Assembly (NCBI GenBank): GCA_029251085.1
Contig: JAQXDZ010000031.1
Span: 1-64,000 of the forward strand
Direction: 5' to 3'
From: Mariniblastus sp.
GTDB taxonomy: Bacteria; Planctomycetota; Planctomycetia; Pirellulales; Pirellulaceae
DNA: 64,000 bases
Each line of letters starts with the position of its first letter. Position 1 is the stretch's first letter. The notes under the pieces were generated by a model. It was not told the origin of the DNA. It was given only the letters and a program-made list of their open reading frames with translations, and ran no database searches. Position numbers and translations under genes: made by a program. Below, piece after piece: positions 1 to 9,160 of the stretch.

Positions 1-858
1 TTGCTCTCGCAGAACGCGGTTGGCAGCGACCCCACCTCCCACGCACAAGTGATTCAACCCAGTTTGCTGGAGCGCCGCAATTGACTTTGCGACAAGACAA
101 TCGACTACGGCTTGTTGAAAACTGGCACTCAAGTCGGCGACTTGTTGATCTTCGAGTACGATTTTCGAGAGGTCACTGCAGCCAGGGCCGCCGATCGCGT
201 AGCGGACCGCTGTTTTGAGCCCGCTAAAGCTGAAATCGAGTCTAGGTTCATGGATAAAACTTCTCGGAAACGAATAGGCCTTGGCGTTGCCGTTCAAAGC
301 GGCTTTCGAGATTGCGGGGCCTCCCGGGTAGGGTAGTCCGAGCATGCTCGCGACTTTGTCGAAGGCTTCTCCAGCAGCATCGTCGATGGTTCCGCCCAGG
401 TACTTTGCGTTTAGGGGGTCGTCGTATTGGTAGAGATGAGTGTGGCCTCCGCTGACAATTAGTCCCACACAGGGGAATACCGGTTGGTCCGACGCCAACT
501 GACAGGCATAAACATGGGCGTGCAGATGATTGATCGCAATCAGAGGTAAATTTCCGGCCAAACAGAGTGATTTTGCGGCAACAAGGCCCACCAGAAGTGA
601 GCCAGAGAGCCCCGGAGTGTTGGCAACGGCAATCGCGTCAAGATCTTGAAGTGTCAAATTCGACTTCGCAAAGGTTTCATGAATGACCGGTAAAATCCGC
701 TCAACGTGAGCGCGAGCGGCAATTTCAGGGACTACCCCGTTAAATTTTTCGTGGAGTTTTTCTTGGGAGGAAACGACGCTCCCCAAGACTTTGAGTCCGT
801 CGGTCACGATTGCGGCGGCCGTTTCGTCGCAAGTTGTCTCAATACACAAAATTTTCAT
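1..858 (-). CDS. tsaD: TsaD, tRNA threonylcarbamoyladenosine transferase (C-terminus cut by window edge)
   Basis: TsaD transfers the threonylcarbamoyl group from threonylcarbamoyl-AMP to adenosine 37 of ANN-decoding tRNAs in the cytoplasm (family knowledge). The reverse strand reads MKILCIETTCDETAAAIV at the N-terminus, which matches the family start. The metal-binding HLHAH motif is visible near residues 112-116, and GGHTHLY lies further on. A late VGGGVAAN segment is typical of the ASKHA fold. The 286 codons present are most of the usual length of about 340; the last part lies beyond position 1. The start ATG occupies 856-858. It is divergent from the secretin-like gene, with a gap of about 260 bp between them. 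Identification is very secure. Confidence 0.95.
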   Translation of the reverse strand, partial: MKILCIETTCDETAAAIVTDGLKVLGSVVSSQEKLHEKFNGVVPEIAARAHVERILPVIHETFAKSNLTLQDLDAIAVANTPGLSGSLLVGLVAAKSLCLAGNLPLIAINHLHAHVYACQLASDQPVFPCVGLIVSGGHTHLYQYDDPLNAKYLGGTIDDAAGEAFDKVASMLGLPYPGGPAISKAALNGNAKAYSFPRSFIHEPRLDFSFSGLKTAVRYAIGGPGCSDLSKIVLEDQQVADLSASFQQAVVDCLVAKSIAALQQTGLNHLCVGGGVAANRVLREQ

Positions 859-972
859 GGCGTGATTTTTTCAATTGTCGAAACATTCTTTCGTTTCGTG
901 AGTTTAATAGACAAGGGACAATATGGCACCTGTTTGGAGATTGGTGTTTTTGTCTGGGATCGCTTGTTATTT

Positions 973-1005
973 ACGTGATAATGACGTGATAAACCGAATA
1001 TTCGG
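973..1005. promoter_or_regulatory. Direct repeat and 12-bp palindrome in a divergent intergenic region
   Basis: The octamer ACGTGATA occurs twice (973-980 and 984-991) and is followed at once by the perfect palindrome CCGAATATTCGG (994-1005). The site lies between the divergent tsaD and secretin-like genes, where an operator could sit. The repeats are seen directly; a regulatory role is only inferred. Confidence 0.25.
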
Positions 1006-1121
1006 CCACCGAGGGTAAGTTCTTCGGACCGTATTTCGGGCCCTTCCTGTTTTCCAGCAAAACCGAAGCAATACTAGGTTTTGTACCTAAAACCGAACAC
1101 ATTACAAGCAGATCGTGAATC

Positions 1122-4052
1122 ATGAAGAATTTCTTCTTTTTAGCCATCGCCTCGTTGATAATTGCCGCAAATTTCTCCACGGAGAGTTTGGCGGTTCAAG
1201 AGTCAGACACCACGAACCCCCAACCGGCGGTTGAAAAACCAGCGGTGGCAACCAAATCGGCCAGCGATACTTCTGACGCGAAAACTCCGGCGGTAGATGG
1301 AGAAAAGAAGGTTCGGTTCACTTTTGATGAATCTGACTGGGAAAGCGTAATTGAGTGGTTTGCAGATCAGGCCGGTTACTCATTGCAACCAGTTTTTTCA
1401 TACCCCGAAGGTTCGTTTACGATCAAAGATGACACCGAATACACGGTACGGGAGGCACTTGATCAGTTAAACCACGCTTTGCTGTTGCTTGAAGAACCCT
1501 ACACGCTCATTCGCAACCGGGACATGTTGGTCTTGTGGAAGACGAAAGATACTAATTTCCCTGATGACTTGATTGAGTTAGTGCCGGTTGATGAATTGGA
1601 AGAACGCGGCAAGTTCGAGACCATTTACGGCGTTTTTGATGTCGGAACACTCGATGCAGAAGAACTGTTCAACCAACTACGTCCGATGATTAGTTCGGAG
1701 AATAAGGATTACTGCGCGGTATTTCCCGCGGCGAACCAAATTCGAATCCGTGAGACGGGTGGCCGTCTTCGGGAGATCCTTAAAATCATTAAGGAGTCTC
1801 AAAGTCGCATGAGCGGCGGTCTGGAGACGATCGAAACCTACCGTCTGCAGCATGTTGATTCTGAGTCGTTTTTGCTTCAGTTACGTCCTTTGCTTGGCAT
1901 GGAAGCAGATCAAAACAGTCGAGAATATGACGACGGTGCTTTGGCGATTTCCGTTGATCCGTTCGGCGATCGGATTTTCATAAGTGGAACTGAAAACTAT
2001 CTCGCGAAGTTCAAAAAGGTCGCAACATTAGTCGACGCCGCGCCTGAACCAGTCGATGGGAACGGAGAATTCGAGGAGCCGTCTTTGGTGACTTACACGG
2101 TTTTGACTGACCCAGCATTAGCCTTCAATGTCTTAGACACCATGCTTGAAGGTTTGGAAGTAAAAATGGACCAGGACGAGGAGTCTGGAGCCATTTCCGT
2201 GTTAGCACCGGCCAGTATTCACGAGAAGGTCAAAGAATACCTAGCAGCACTTTCGCAGCAGGATAGTGAAGACTTTGCGATTCTAACACTCAAGAAGCGA
2301 GACCCAACCGAAGTCATTATCATTCTTCAGCAGATGTGGGGAATGAACTCCGAAGAAACCACAACCGGTCCTGTGATGTTGGCTCAATCAGAATTGAATC
2401 AAATTATCGTTAAGGGAACTCCACAAGAGGTTGCGACTGTCAAACGGATGGTTGTGAAACTGGATGACAACGCGACGCTTCCTGACACTGGTCCACGCAC
2501 CGGGCGGCGAATCATCGAAATGTCGGAAAGCGAGCAGGACACGTTGCTGCCGATGCTCGAAGATTTACTGCAAATGAACGGGCGACCAAACAAGCTGAAT
2601 ATTATTATGCCAGAAGATCGTAAAGACATCCGATCACGAATCATCACGCCAGCTGCTGATGAAGATTTGCCGTCTTTGTTCGATTTGCCCGGAGGCAGTG
2701 GTAGCTTCAAGCCAAGTCAACCACAGGGGCGAAGCTATCGTGGGAGTCAATGGATTCGACCGACCAACGAAGCTGTGTTTTTGATTTCATCTTTACTGGG
2801 TGGAAATAGTTTTGCGTCCAGCGTTTTGGTTCCGTTTCAGGAAACTGAACCATCAACGGCAAATGATGGAGTTTTCCGAGATCAGGACTATGTGCCTGCT
2901 CCCAAGCAAGAATCGGTCCCCGGCTCTCCTATCGAGATTAAATTTACCGAATTTGGAATGGTCTTAGACTCCAAGGATTTTGATGCTTTGGATGATTTGG
3001 AAACCGAAATTTACAATCGTCTGGGCTCCGTTTCGGATGCACAGGGGCCGCAGTTCTATCAGCTGATTTACCGTGGTGCCGATGAGATGCTTGGGTTTTT
3101 GGAAGAGTATTACGGAATCGCTGATAGTGGTGGTGGCGGTGGCGGCGGTGCTGGCGGCATCATGGGCGGAATGATGAGTAATATGCTCGGCGGTGGTGGA
3201 GACTTGCTCGGCGGATTGTTGGGCGGCGACCTCGGAGGCGGCGTTGGTGGAACGCTTGAGGGAGACGTTCAGTTTGGCGTCGATATGAAGTTTAATTTGC
3301 TTTGGGTTCGCGGCGCGACAGGCAATGACATTGAAGAGATCACAAACCTAATCGATACACTGGACAAAGCAGAGCCTCCCAGGAACCCCGAATTGTTGGG
3401 TGAGTTTTATACCATCGATGTAATTCATCGCGATCCAACGGAACTAAAAAATATCATTGAGCAGCAACTTTCCGAACTGCTCGACAACGGGCAAAAATCG
3501 CAGGGCGGCGGTCAAGATCAGCAAGCCGCGCAAATGATGAAGATGATGCAGTCGTTAGCAGGCGGCGGAAAAGGTGGGCGAGGTGGTTCAAGTGACCTCG
3601 AGCAATCAAAGCCGAAGGGGAAAATTGGAGTCGATGCTGTAACGAGTACAATCTTAGTGACTGGTCCGGACTTTCTGTACAAAGAAGTGTTAAAGCGAGT
3701 CGAGGAACTTGATCGTCCGGATCTTAGCGCCCCTAAGAAATTTGAAATCATCCCGGATGTTGGCGACGTAGACCTAATGCAACAGACATTGCGAGCTATG
3801 TTTGGAAATAAAATTGTCAACATCGATCCCGAAACGGGTGAGGCAGTCGAAGGGGCAAAATCGGCTACTCCCAGTAGTTCAAGTAACTCTTCCTCGAAAA
3901 GCGATGCAGCGCAGGCAGATGCCCAACGGCAGGCGTTTATAAAAGCGATTCAACAGCGTGCCCAGCCATCAGGTAGCCCACGCGGCGGTAGCCCACGCGG
4001 CGGTAGCACGGGCGGCGGTGGTTCTCGCGGGTCTCGTGGTGGTGGAAGATAA
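1122..4052 (+). CDS. Exported secretin-N-domain repeat protein, no beta-barrel core seen
   Basis: This 976-residue protein starts with a hydrophobic signal peptide (about residues 1-25, ending SLAVQ). It then carries several copies of a small alpha/beta module like the N1/NolW domains of secretins (GspD/PulD). Each copy has the pattern 'Y.l...D..e....L..l' followed by 'n.i.v.g....... v......lD'. Copies lie near residues 170-230, 240-305, 325-380, 395-455, 765-870 and 880 onwards. A glycine-rich stretch lies near residues 670-710, and the C-terminus is a Gly/Ser/Arg tail. I do not find the C-terminal secretin beta-barrel domain or its VPxLxxIP signature, so it is probably not a pore. It could be a periplasmic scaffold or secretion partner. 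It stands alone, far from the type II secretion operon at 54.9-64 kb. Confidence 0.7.
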   Translation: MKNFFFLAIASLIIAANFSTESLAVQESDTTNPQPAVEKPAVATKSASDTSDAKTPAVDGEKKVRFTFDESDWESVIEWFADQAGYSLQPVFSYPEGSFTIKDDTEYTVREALDQLNHALLLLEEPYTLIRNRDMLVLWKTKDTNFPDDLIELVPVDELEERGKFETIYGVFDVGTLDAEELFNQLRPMISSENKDYCAVFPAANQIRIRETGGRLREILKIIKESQSRMSGGLETIETYRLQHVDSESFLLQLRPLLGMEADQNSREYDDGALAISVDPFGDRIFISGTENYLAKFKKVATLVDAAPEPVDGNGEFEEPSLVTYTVLTDPALAFNVLDTMLEGLEVKMDQDEESGAISVLAPASIHEKVKEYLAALSQQDSEDFAILTLKKRDPTEVIIILQQMWGMNSEETTTGPVMLAQSELNQIIVKGTPQEVATVKRMVVKLDDNATLPDTGPRTGRRIIEMSESEQDTLLPMLEDLLQMNGRPNKLNIIMPEDRKDIRSRIITPAADEDLPSLFDLPGGSGSFKPSQPQGRSYRGSQWIRPTNEAVFLISSLLGGNSFASSVLVPFQETEPSTANDGVFRDQDYVPAPKQESVPGSPIEIKFTEFGMVLDSKDFDALDDLETEIYNRLGSVSDAQGPQFYQLIYRGADEMLGFLEEYYGIADSGGGGGGGAGGIMGGMMSNMLGGGGDLLGGLLGGDLGGGVGGTLEGDVQFGVDMKFNLLWVRGATGNDIEEITNLIDTLDKAEPPRNPELLGEFYTIDVIHRDPTELKNIIEQQLSELLDNGQKSQGGGQDQQAAQMMKMMQSLAGGGKGGRGGSSDLEQSKPKGKIGVDAVTSTILVTGPDFLYKEVLKRVEELDRPDLSAPKKFEIIPDVGDVDLMQQTLRAMFGNKIVNIDPETGEAVEGAKSATPSSSSNSSSKSDAAQADAQRQAFIKAIQQRAQPSGSPRGGSPRGGSTGGGGSRGSRGGGR
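3972..4001 (+). repeat. 15-bp tandem repeat coding SPRGG units
   Basis: The unit GGTAGCCCACGCGGC occurs twice exactly (3972-3986, 3987-4001) and is followed by a decayed third copy. It encodes the low-complexity Gly/Ser/Arg tail of the secretin-like protein and keeps the reading frame. Confidence 0.8.
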
Positions 4053-4283
4053 GATCGGGAGGATACGCGGCAATCGGAGTAGGTTTTACTTGTAATTTCG
4101 TAGTTATTTGCTGGGCATACAAGGATTTTATTAAATTATCTAGCCCTTTTATCGCTCCTTTACGTAAATAAAAACACAGTTTGGCTCATCTAGTTTATGT
4201 AGTAGGTCGGGTGAGTGATGTCGGCTTGAGATGCTTCGTTGCGTTGTATCTCGCTGGTTATGGTTTTGGTCAGGGGAATTAAG

Positions 4284-5036
4284 ATGGCTGATAGTTTCTG
4301 GTACATCAAAAATTGCAACTTGTTTTCACAGTTGTCTGCCGCAGATATTTCGGAACTCGAGTCCCAGTCGCGGATGCGTAAGTTGAAACGGGGAGAAGCC
4401 GTTTATCTGCCTCAAGACCAGGCGGACGGTGTTATCCTGGTAGCTCAGGGGCGAGTGAAAATCTGTCACGCGACTCCCGATGGGAAGCAGTCGATCCTTG
4501 GTTTCATCGATTCAGGTGAGATTTTCGGCGAGCTGTCTCTTTTAGGAACTGAGAGACGGGACGAATACGTCGAGACAACTGAGAAGACAACGCTGGTTCT
4601 GTTACCGAAACCGGCGCTTCGCGTGGTTATCCGGAAGTATCCTGAGATCGTTTTAGGAGTTACCAAGTTAATTGGTTACCGTCGGCAACGAGTGGAAAAA
4701 CGTCTTCGGAACCTATTATTTCGCTCCAATCGCGAACGCGTCATTCATCTTTTACTTGAGCTTTGCGAAAAGTATGGTCAGATGACTGACGATGGAATTG
4801 CGTTGAATATTCGCCTGTCTCATCAGGAAATGGCGTGTATCATCGGCAGTACACGGGAGACCGTCACCGTTGTTTTGGGCCAGCTTCAGAAAGAGAATTT
4901 TCTACGGATCTCTCGACGGCGGGTCATAATTACCGATCTCGATCGGCTTGCATCTGAGGTGAATGAACCGGCCCCGACGATGAATTTGCCGACGCTTGCG
5001 GCAAACCAGTACGTCCCTCGCTTTAACGCTCAGTAA
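4284..5036 (+). CDS. Crp/Fnr-family transcriptional regulator
   Basis: This 250-residue protein has a cyclic-nucleotide-binding-type beta barrel (about residues 10-125, with GEIFGELSLLG in the place of the phosphate-binding cassette) and a winged helix-turn-helix (about residues 145-225, with LSHQEMACIIGSTRETV as the recognition region). The cassette lacks the usual arginine, so cAMP binding is uncertain. There is no N-terminal Cys cluster for an Fnr-type iron-sulfur centre. I chose the ATG at 4284 because an AGGGGA ribosome-binding site sits 5-10 bases upstream and the protein begins MADSFWYIKN. An in-frame ATG at 4239 would add 15 residues that do not look conserved. The downstream gene at 5171 encodes a possible membrane zinc-finger protein on the same strand. 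Confidence 0.88.
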   Translation: MADSFWYIKNCNLFSQLSAADISELESQSRMRKLKRGEAVYLPQDQADGVILVAQGRVKICHATPDGKQSILGFIDSGEIFGELSLLGTERRDEYVETTEKTTLVLLPKPALRVVIRKYPEIVLGVTKLIGYRRQRVEKRLRNLLFRSNRERVIHLLLELCEKYGQMTDDGIALNIRLSHQEMACIIGSTRETVTVVLGQLQKENFLRISRRRVIITDLDRLASEVNEPAPTMNLPTLAANQYVPRFNAQ

Positions 5037-5170
5037 TAACGATTACATAAACGGCTGTTTTTTCACGAACATTTGGCTGGCTGTGGTTTGAATTACAATT
5101 TGAATTTCAAATTATGGTCAAACTGTTGCAAGAGTTTTGAAAAAATAGTTTTATATGTTCTGATGTACTG

Positions 5171-5608
5171 ATGAATAAACGAGAGCCTAAAGACGATGGT
5201 TGGGATCCTTGTCATCCTGGAACAATTTTTGATACCGCGGAGACCAGTCGGGTTGGTAGGGGATTGATCGGTATCGTAATCGCTGCAGTTGGCTTGTCGA
5301 TGGGAACCATCGTCGCGGTAGTCTTGGCGATCTTCGCTCCGTCGGAAACTCCAACGCGGTCCCTGCACACCGCGGTATCAATCGATGCTGGCGTCGTTAG
5401 CTGTGCGTCGGTAAATGCTGAGTTGCTTGCCTTTGTAAGTGGCACAATCCCCGATGCTGAATATAAGAAGAGCATCGCGGTTCATATTTTAAATTGCCCT
5501 GATTGTCGCCAAAGATACAAAGCGATTTGTTGCAGAAGTGAAGCATGCCCGAGTCGCCCCCAGAACGCGACGTTGAAACCTCAGTTTGTGCAATCGCCCA
5601 ATCCGTAA
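5171..5608 (+). CDS. Small membrane protein with zf-HC2-like C-terminal motif
   Basis: This 145-residue protein has one transmembrane helix (about residues 31-56) and a C-terminal region resembling the putative zinc-finger (zf-HC2) domain of anti-sigma factors: C78, then an LLAFVSG helix, then H105-x3-C109-x2-C112 (HILNCPDC). In most zf-HC2 anti-sigma factors the zinc finger precedes the membrane helix and lies in the cytoplasm; here the order is reversed. It lies 134 bp downstream of the Crp/Fnr gene on the same strand and may be co-transcribed. No sigma factor gene is next to it. The zinc-finger call is inferred from residue spacing; the function is unknown. Confidence 0.55.
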   Translation: MNKREPKDDGWDPCHPGTIFDTAETSRVGRGLIGIVIAAVGLSMGTIVAVVLAIFAPSETPTRSLHTAVSIDAGVVSCASVNAELLAFVSGTIPDAEYKKSIAVHILNCPDCRQRYKAICCRSEACPSRPQNATLKPQFVQSPNP

Positions 5609-5609
5609 A

Positions 5610-5637
5610 GCGAATTGCAGTGGGCGAATTGCAGTGG
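5610..5637. repeat. 14-bp tandem duplication
   Basis: The unit GCGAATTGCAGTGG occurs twice head to tail just after the stop codon of the preceding gene. It is probably a recent slippage duplication; no function is seen. Confidence 0.7.
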
Positions 5638-5805
5638 GCAGGTTGCAACCCGTGTCTTGACCGACGTCTCGCGGAGTACGGGTGATTCAGGTGCATCTAA
5701 ATTTTAGTGAGCGGATTTCGACGACGCGTTTTGGCTTTGATTAAGCCGTTTTCGTTGAAAACCCTGACGAGACAAACCGCAAATCATGCGAGACCGATTG
5801 GTTGA

Positions 5806-6270
5806 TTATTGCTTGGCGAGTCTCAACTTCTCGAGAGTGCCCGCTGTCGATTTAACATCAGGAACTCCTTTAAGCCTGATCGGAGAGTGCTCTTTATCGC
5901 TCGGTGACAAAACGATGGTGCCAGTGCCTGCGAGCTGCTCGATCAAGTTTTGAGAATAGAGTACTTCTTCTAAGGCCCGATAACTGATCGGTAGATACTC
6001 GCTGTCCAATATGCTTTTGCGTAAATAGAGATGGTCTGAATCATATTCAAATGGATTCAGTCGTTTCGCCGTGAGGTATGAGAAACAGATAAAACAACCG
6101 AGAAGAAAGCATACTACACCTAGGCAGACCCAGACTGTCGGGTTGGTGTTGAGTTTATCTATCGTGAGAAAGGCGGTCGCCATCGCGGCAATGATCAAAC
6201 CGATTGCTGTAAGAGGCCCGAGCAGACTAATCAGTGCGAAATTTACGGAGTATCTATTTGCGATTGCCAT
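5806..6270 (-). CDS. Two-helix membrane protein with bacterial PH-like domain
   Basis: This 154-residue protein has two membrane helices (about residues 12-35 and 46-68) followed by a soluble C-terminal part. The pattern there, including 'VLYSQNLIEQLAGTGTIVLS' and 'IRLKGVPDVKSTAGTLEKL', resembles bacterial PH-like domains (bPH2/YdbS type). Such proteins sit in the inner membrane with the PH-like domain in the cytoplasm, and their roles are poorly known. It is convergent with the zinc-finger-like gene and divergent from nrdR. The PH assignment comes from pattern recognition and would need a profile search. Confidence 0.6.
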   Translation of the reverse strand: MAIANRYSVNFALISLLGPLTAIGLIIAAMATAFLTIDKLNTNPTVWVCLGVVCFLLGCFICFSYLTAKRLNPFEYDSDHLYLRKSILDSEYLPISYRALEEVLYSQNLIEQLAGTGTIVLSPSDKEHSPIRLKGVPDVKSTAGTLEKLRLAKQ

Positions 6271-6503
6271 TTATTGGCGCCCCTGCCCTTTTGTCTTGGA
6301 TGGTTAATAAGTGAATGCGAATAAAGAAGTTGTTTTGGATTTTTAAAAACTTACTTTGCCGGCAATTGTACAGGCAAACTTCAAATAGTGGGAATTACAG
6401 GCGGCTTGTTTATTATCAGAACCAATTGAGGTATATTAACGGCATCCTATTCAGGGGGTATCGCTGCGATACTTTATGACACCTAACTCATATTTGGTTT
6501 GAA

Positions 6504-6983
6504 ATGAAGTGCCCCTACTGCCAAGTTGATAATGACAAAGTAATCGATTCCCGCCCCGGCGAGGATGGTTTTGCCATTCGGCGTCGGCGAATGTGCGTCA
6601 ATTGTGAGAAAAGATTTACGACTTACGAACGGGTTGCCGAATTGGAAATTCGCGTAGTGAAGAAAGACGGTTCGCGCGAGCCATTCCGGCCGGAAAAAAT
6701 TAGACAAGGCCTCGAGCGTGCTTGCTGGAAACGCCCCATCCCAACGGATCGCGTGGAACAAGTGATCACCGAGATCATTCAGGGCGTCTACATGAATGGT
6801 CAGTCTGAGCTTGAAAGTCAGATTATCGGTGAGATGGTGATGGAAAAGCTAATTGAACTCGACGACGTAGCATACATTCGTTTTGGCTCCGTCTATCGAC
6901 AATTTCGAGATATCCATGACTTCCTCGAAGAAGTGCGGCCAATTTTCGACAAGCATCAACTGCATGTCGACAGCGACGCTTAG
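6504..6983 (+). CDS. nrdR: NrdR, ribonucleotide reductase repressor
   Basis: NrdR is a nucleotide-sensing repressor of ribonucleotide reductase genes (family knowledge). The 159-residue length fits the family. The N-terminal zinc ribbon has CPYC at residues 3-6 and CVNC at 31-34, with the conserved RRRRMC and RFTTYER stretches. An ATP-cone domain follows (about residues 49-139, with VVKKDGSREPF at its start). No ribonucleotide reductase gene is in the window, so its targets lie elsewhere. Confidence 0.96.
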   Translation: MKCPYCQVDNDKVIDSRPGEDGFAIRRRRMCVNCEKRFTTYERVAELEIRVVKKDGSREPFRPEKIRQGLERACWKRPIPTDRVEQVITEIIQGVYMNGQSELESQIIGEMVMEKLIELDDVAYIRFGSVYRQFRDIHDFLEEVRPIFDKHQLHVDSDA

Positions 6984-7225
6984 GAAGGTCGCGGTCTGAC
7001 AGAAATCTATTGGTCAGGCATTCGACGATACGAATTCGCAAAACCGGTTTCTTGACGACGAACTAGCCAGGCGGGATTAGCGAGTCTCCGCACCTAATAC
7101 GGAATCAAAGAAACCAAATCACGGCCTTGGCGAGGGAATTCGGTTGTGACGGATTCCTTTAACCGACATCGATCGCGATTGGATCGTTCAGGGGTAGATC
7201 AGCAGCATCCCCGGCAGTCGTGGGC

Positions 7226-8278
7226 TCAGTGTGAGCGACGGAGGACAAACTCCGCCAAGTCCCGCAGACTTGTCGCAGCGGGGCTAGAAGGCAACGAATC
7301 GGCAAAGTCGATTGCTTCCTTCGCTTGACTCTCGGCAACCGAACGAGCGTAACGAATCGAATCGGTGGCAGCTAAGTACGGCATCAATGATTCGCAGGTC
7401 GAAGAGGGATCGGCGAGAATTGCTTTGAATTCTTTTTGGACCGAAGGATCCATGTTTTGGAGGCAATGGATGACCGGAAGGGTTGGTTTTTGGTTGACTA
7501 GGTCGGTACCGAGTGTCTTACCAACCTGATTCGGTTTACCAACTAGGTCGAGTACGTCGTCGATTACCTGGAACGCTACACCAAGACGCCTGCCGTAAGA
7601 TTCATAGTTCTCACATTGCTCTTGGGAAGCACCAGAAAGGTAGGCTCCGAGACGGCAACTGACACCGCACAATTCAGCGGTCTTTTCCGTTATCATCAGT
7701 AGATATTCGGATTCAGTAAGGTCGAAATTGCCCTGCCAGGCGTTTTGTCTCATTTCCCCTTCGCACACGCGATTACTAGCCACGGCCAACATCCGCAACG
7801 CCTCACACGACTCGGAAAGGCTGGCAACGTGAAATGAATGGGTGAACAGGTAGTCGCCGAGCAGTACGCTGATCTTGTTCCCCCACGTGGAGTTGGCAGT
7901 TGCCCGATGGCGGCGGGTCAGCGCCTCGTCAAGGATGTCATCGTGAATGAGCGTTGCGGTGTGAATCATCTCTAACGCCGCCGCGATCTGCAAATGCGGT
8001 GGACTAATGGTTCCACAACTTGCCCCACAAAGTAACAAAAAAGCCGGGCGAATACGTTTGCCACCGAGGAGCCAACTGTGCTTCAGCAGTTCGTCAACGA
8101 ACGGAACCTCGTTTGTGAGTTCTCGACGTAGAATACTTTCTACCGAACTCATCTCGGCTCGGATGGGTTCGTAAACTGATTCAAGCCCGTTGGTTGTGGC
8201 AGACAATTGTGGGGCTCCTGTGACCCCGTTGTCATCCGTTCGGCTGGCTGTTTGACTCACGAATCGTTCCTTATCCAT
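7226..8278 (-). CDS. Long-chain polyprenyl diphosphate synthase
   Basis: This trans-isoprenyl diphosphate synthase extends allylic diphosphates with isopentenyl diphosphate, most likely to make the menaquinone side chain. Visible motifs are GGKRIRP, the first aspartate-rich motif in TLIHDDILDEALTRRHR and the second in QVIDDVLDLVG. The residue five before the first motif is a small Ala, as in long-chain (IspB/HepT-like) enzymes, which suggests a product of C30 or longer. The 350-residue length includes an N-terminal extension of about 30 residues compared with typical members. It lies 44 bp downstream of moaC on the same strand, so the two may be co-transcribed. Product length cannot be fixed from sequence alone. 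Confidence 0.9.
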   Translation of the reverse strand: MDKERFVSQTASRTDDNGVTGAPQLSATTNGLESVYEPIRAEMSSVESILRRELTNEVPFVDELLKHSWLLGGKRIRPAFLLLCGASCGTISPPHLQIAAALEMIHTATLIHDDILDEALTRRHRATANSTWGNKISVLLGDYLFTHSFHVASLSESCEALRMLAVASNRVCEGEMRQNAWQGNFDLTESEYLLMITEKTAELCGVSCRLGAYLSGASQEQCENYESYGRRLGVAFQVIDDVLDLVGKPNQVGKTLGTDLVNQKPTLPVIHCLQNMDPSVQKEFKAILADPSSTCESLMPYLAATDSIRYARSVAESQAKEAIDFADSLPSSPAATSLRDLAEFVLRRSH

Positions 8279-8322
8279 AATCTCGCTCGACTTCGGTGAG
8301 GTAAGCGAAACATAATCTGCCG

Positions 8323-8808
8323 TTATTCAGTCTCAGTTTTCCGTTGAAAATGCCCACTTTTCCCGCCGGACTTCTCTTCCAACTGAATCTCCAAAATCTT
8401 CATCCCTCGATCGACGCTCTTGCACATGTCGTAGACCACCATCGCTCCGACCCCTACAGCAGTGATCGCTTCCATCTCAGTTCCAGTCGTCTCAACTGCT
8501 TTAACGGTTCCGGTGATCTTTATTTGGGTGGCAGAAACGTAGGTGAATCGAACATCAACCGAATCAATTCGGATGGGATGACACATGGGGATCAGGTCTG
8601 GCGTTCTTTTTGACGCCATAATTGCAGCAATTCGCGCCACCTCAAACACGTTACCTTTTTGGAATTGGTCGTTTTTAATCAGTTCCAAGGTCTCGGCGGC
8701 CATTTCCACCCGGCAACTTGCAACTGCCGTCCGGTGAGTCGCGGTTTTCTCACTGGTATCCACCATGCGTGGATGTCCGTCAGCGTCGAAATGAGTGAGT
8801 GAATTCAA
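8323..8808 (-). CDS. moaC: MoaC, cyclic pyranopterin monophosphate synthase
   Basis: MoaC acts with MoaA in the first stage of molybdenum cofactor synthesis, making cyclic pyranopterin monophosphate (family knowledge). The 161 residues fit the family length. Signatures seen are MVDTSEKTATHRTAVA, the LIPMCHPI motif, the GTEMEAITAV segment and VYDMCKSVDRGM. No other molybdopterin genes are nearby. It is transcribed toward the polyprenyl synthase gene, which begins 44 bp downstream. Confidence 0.96.
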   Translation of the reverse strand: MNSLTHFDADGHPRMVDTSEKTATHRTAVASCRVEMAAETLELIKNDQFQKGNVFEVARIAAIMASKRTPDLIPMCHPIRIDSVDVRFTYVSATQIKITGTVKAVETTGTEMEAITAVGVGAMVVYDMCKSVDRGMKILEIQLEEKSGGKSGHFQRKTETE

Positions 8809-9055
8809 TGGATCGTCAGAGGTGATTGGGGTCAGTTGCTGTGCAACACGTTGATCTCTTATTAAATACCGAAGTAAGTACTCAAGAATAACGCAATAAT
8901 GGGCACTTTGACACCCGCAAACCGGTCAATTCGCGGGTTAACCCCAGCGATCCTTGGAAGCGATCCCGTCCGGAAGACGTTTTCTGGGGTTGTGATTCCC
9001 ATAGTAACGCGGCAAACATAGGTGGCAGCTTTTATTGCCTAGCAGCCAAAGTGTC

Positions 9056-9096
9056 AACAAAAAAACCGTTGCCTGTGGGACAACAGGCAACGGTTT
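9056..9096 (-). terminator. Rho-independent terminator of the HTH-receiver gene
   Basis: A perfect 14-bp stem (9063-9076 with 9083-9096) with a 6-base loop is followed, on the minus strand, by a run of T residues. It lies about 65 bp beyond the stop codon of the 9161-9733 gene. The rest of 8809-9160 holds no convincing gene. Confidence 0.9.
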
Positions 9097-9160
9097 ATGC
9101 GAAAGACGGCGAACACACTTGGTCAAATTTGAACCTGCGGCGATAAACCTTGGGCAAGGT

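Noticed and set aside
6984-7225. Terminator between nrdR and the polyprenyl synthase gene
   Set aside because: A weak CTGAC/GTCAG pair with a wide loop is present but has no T run, so I do not call it.
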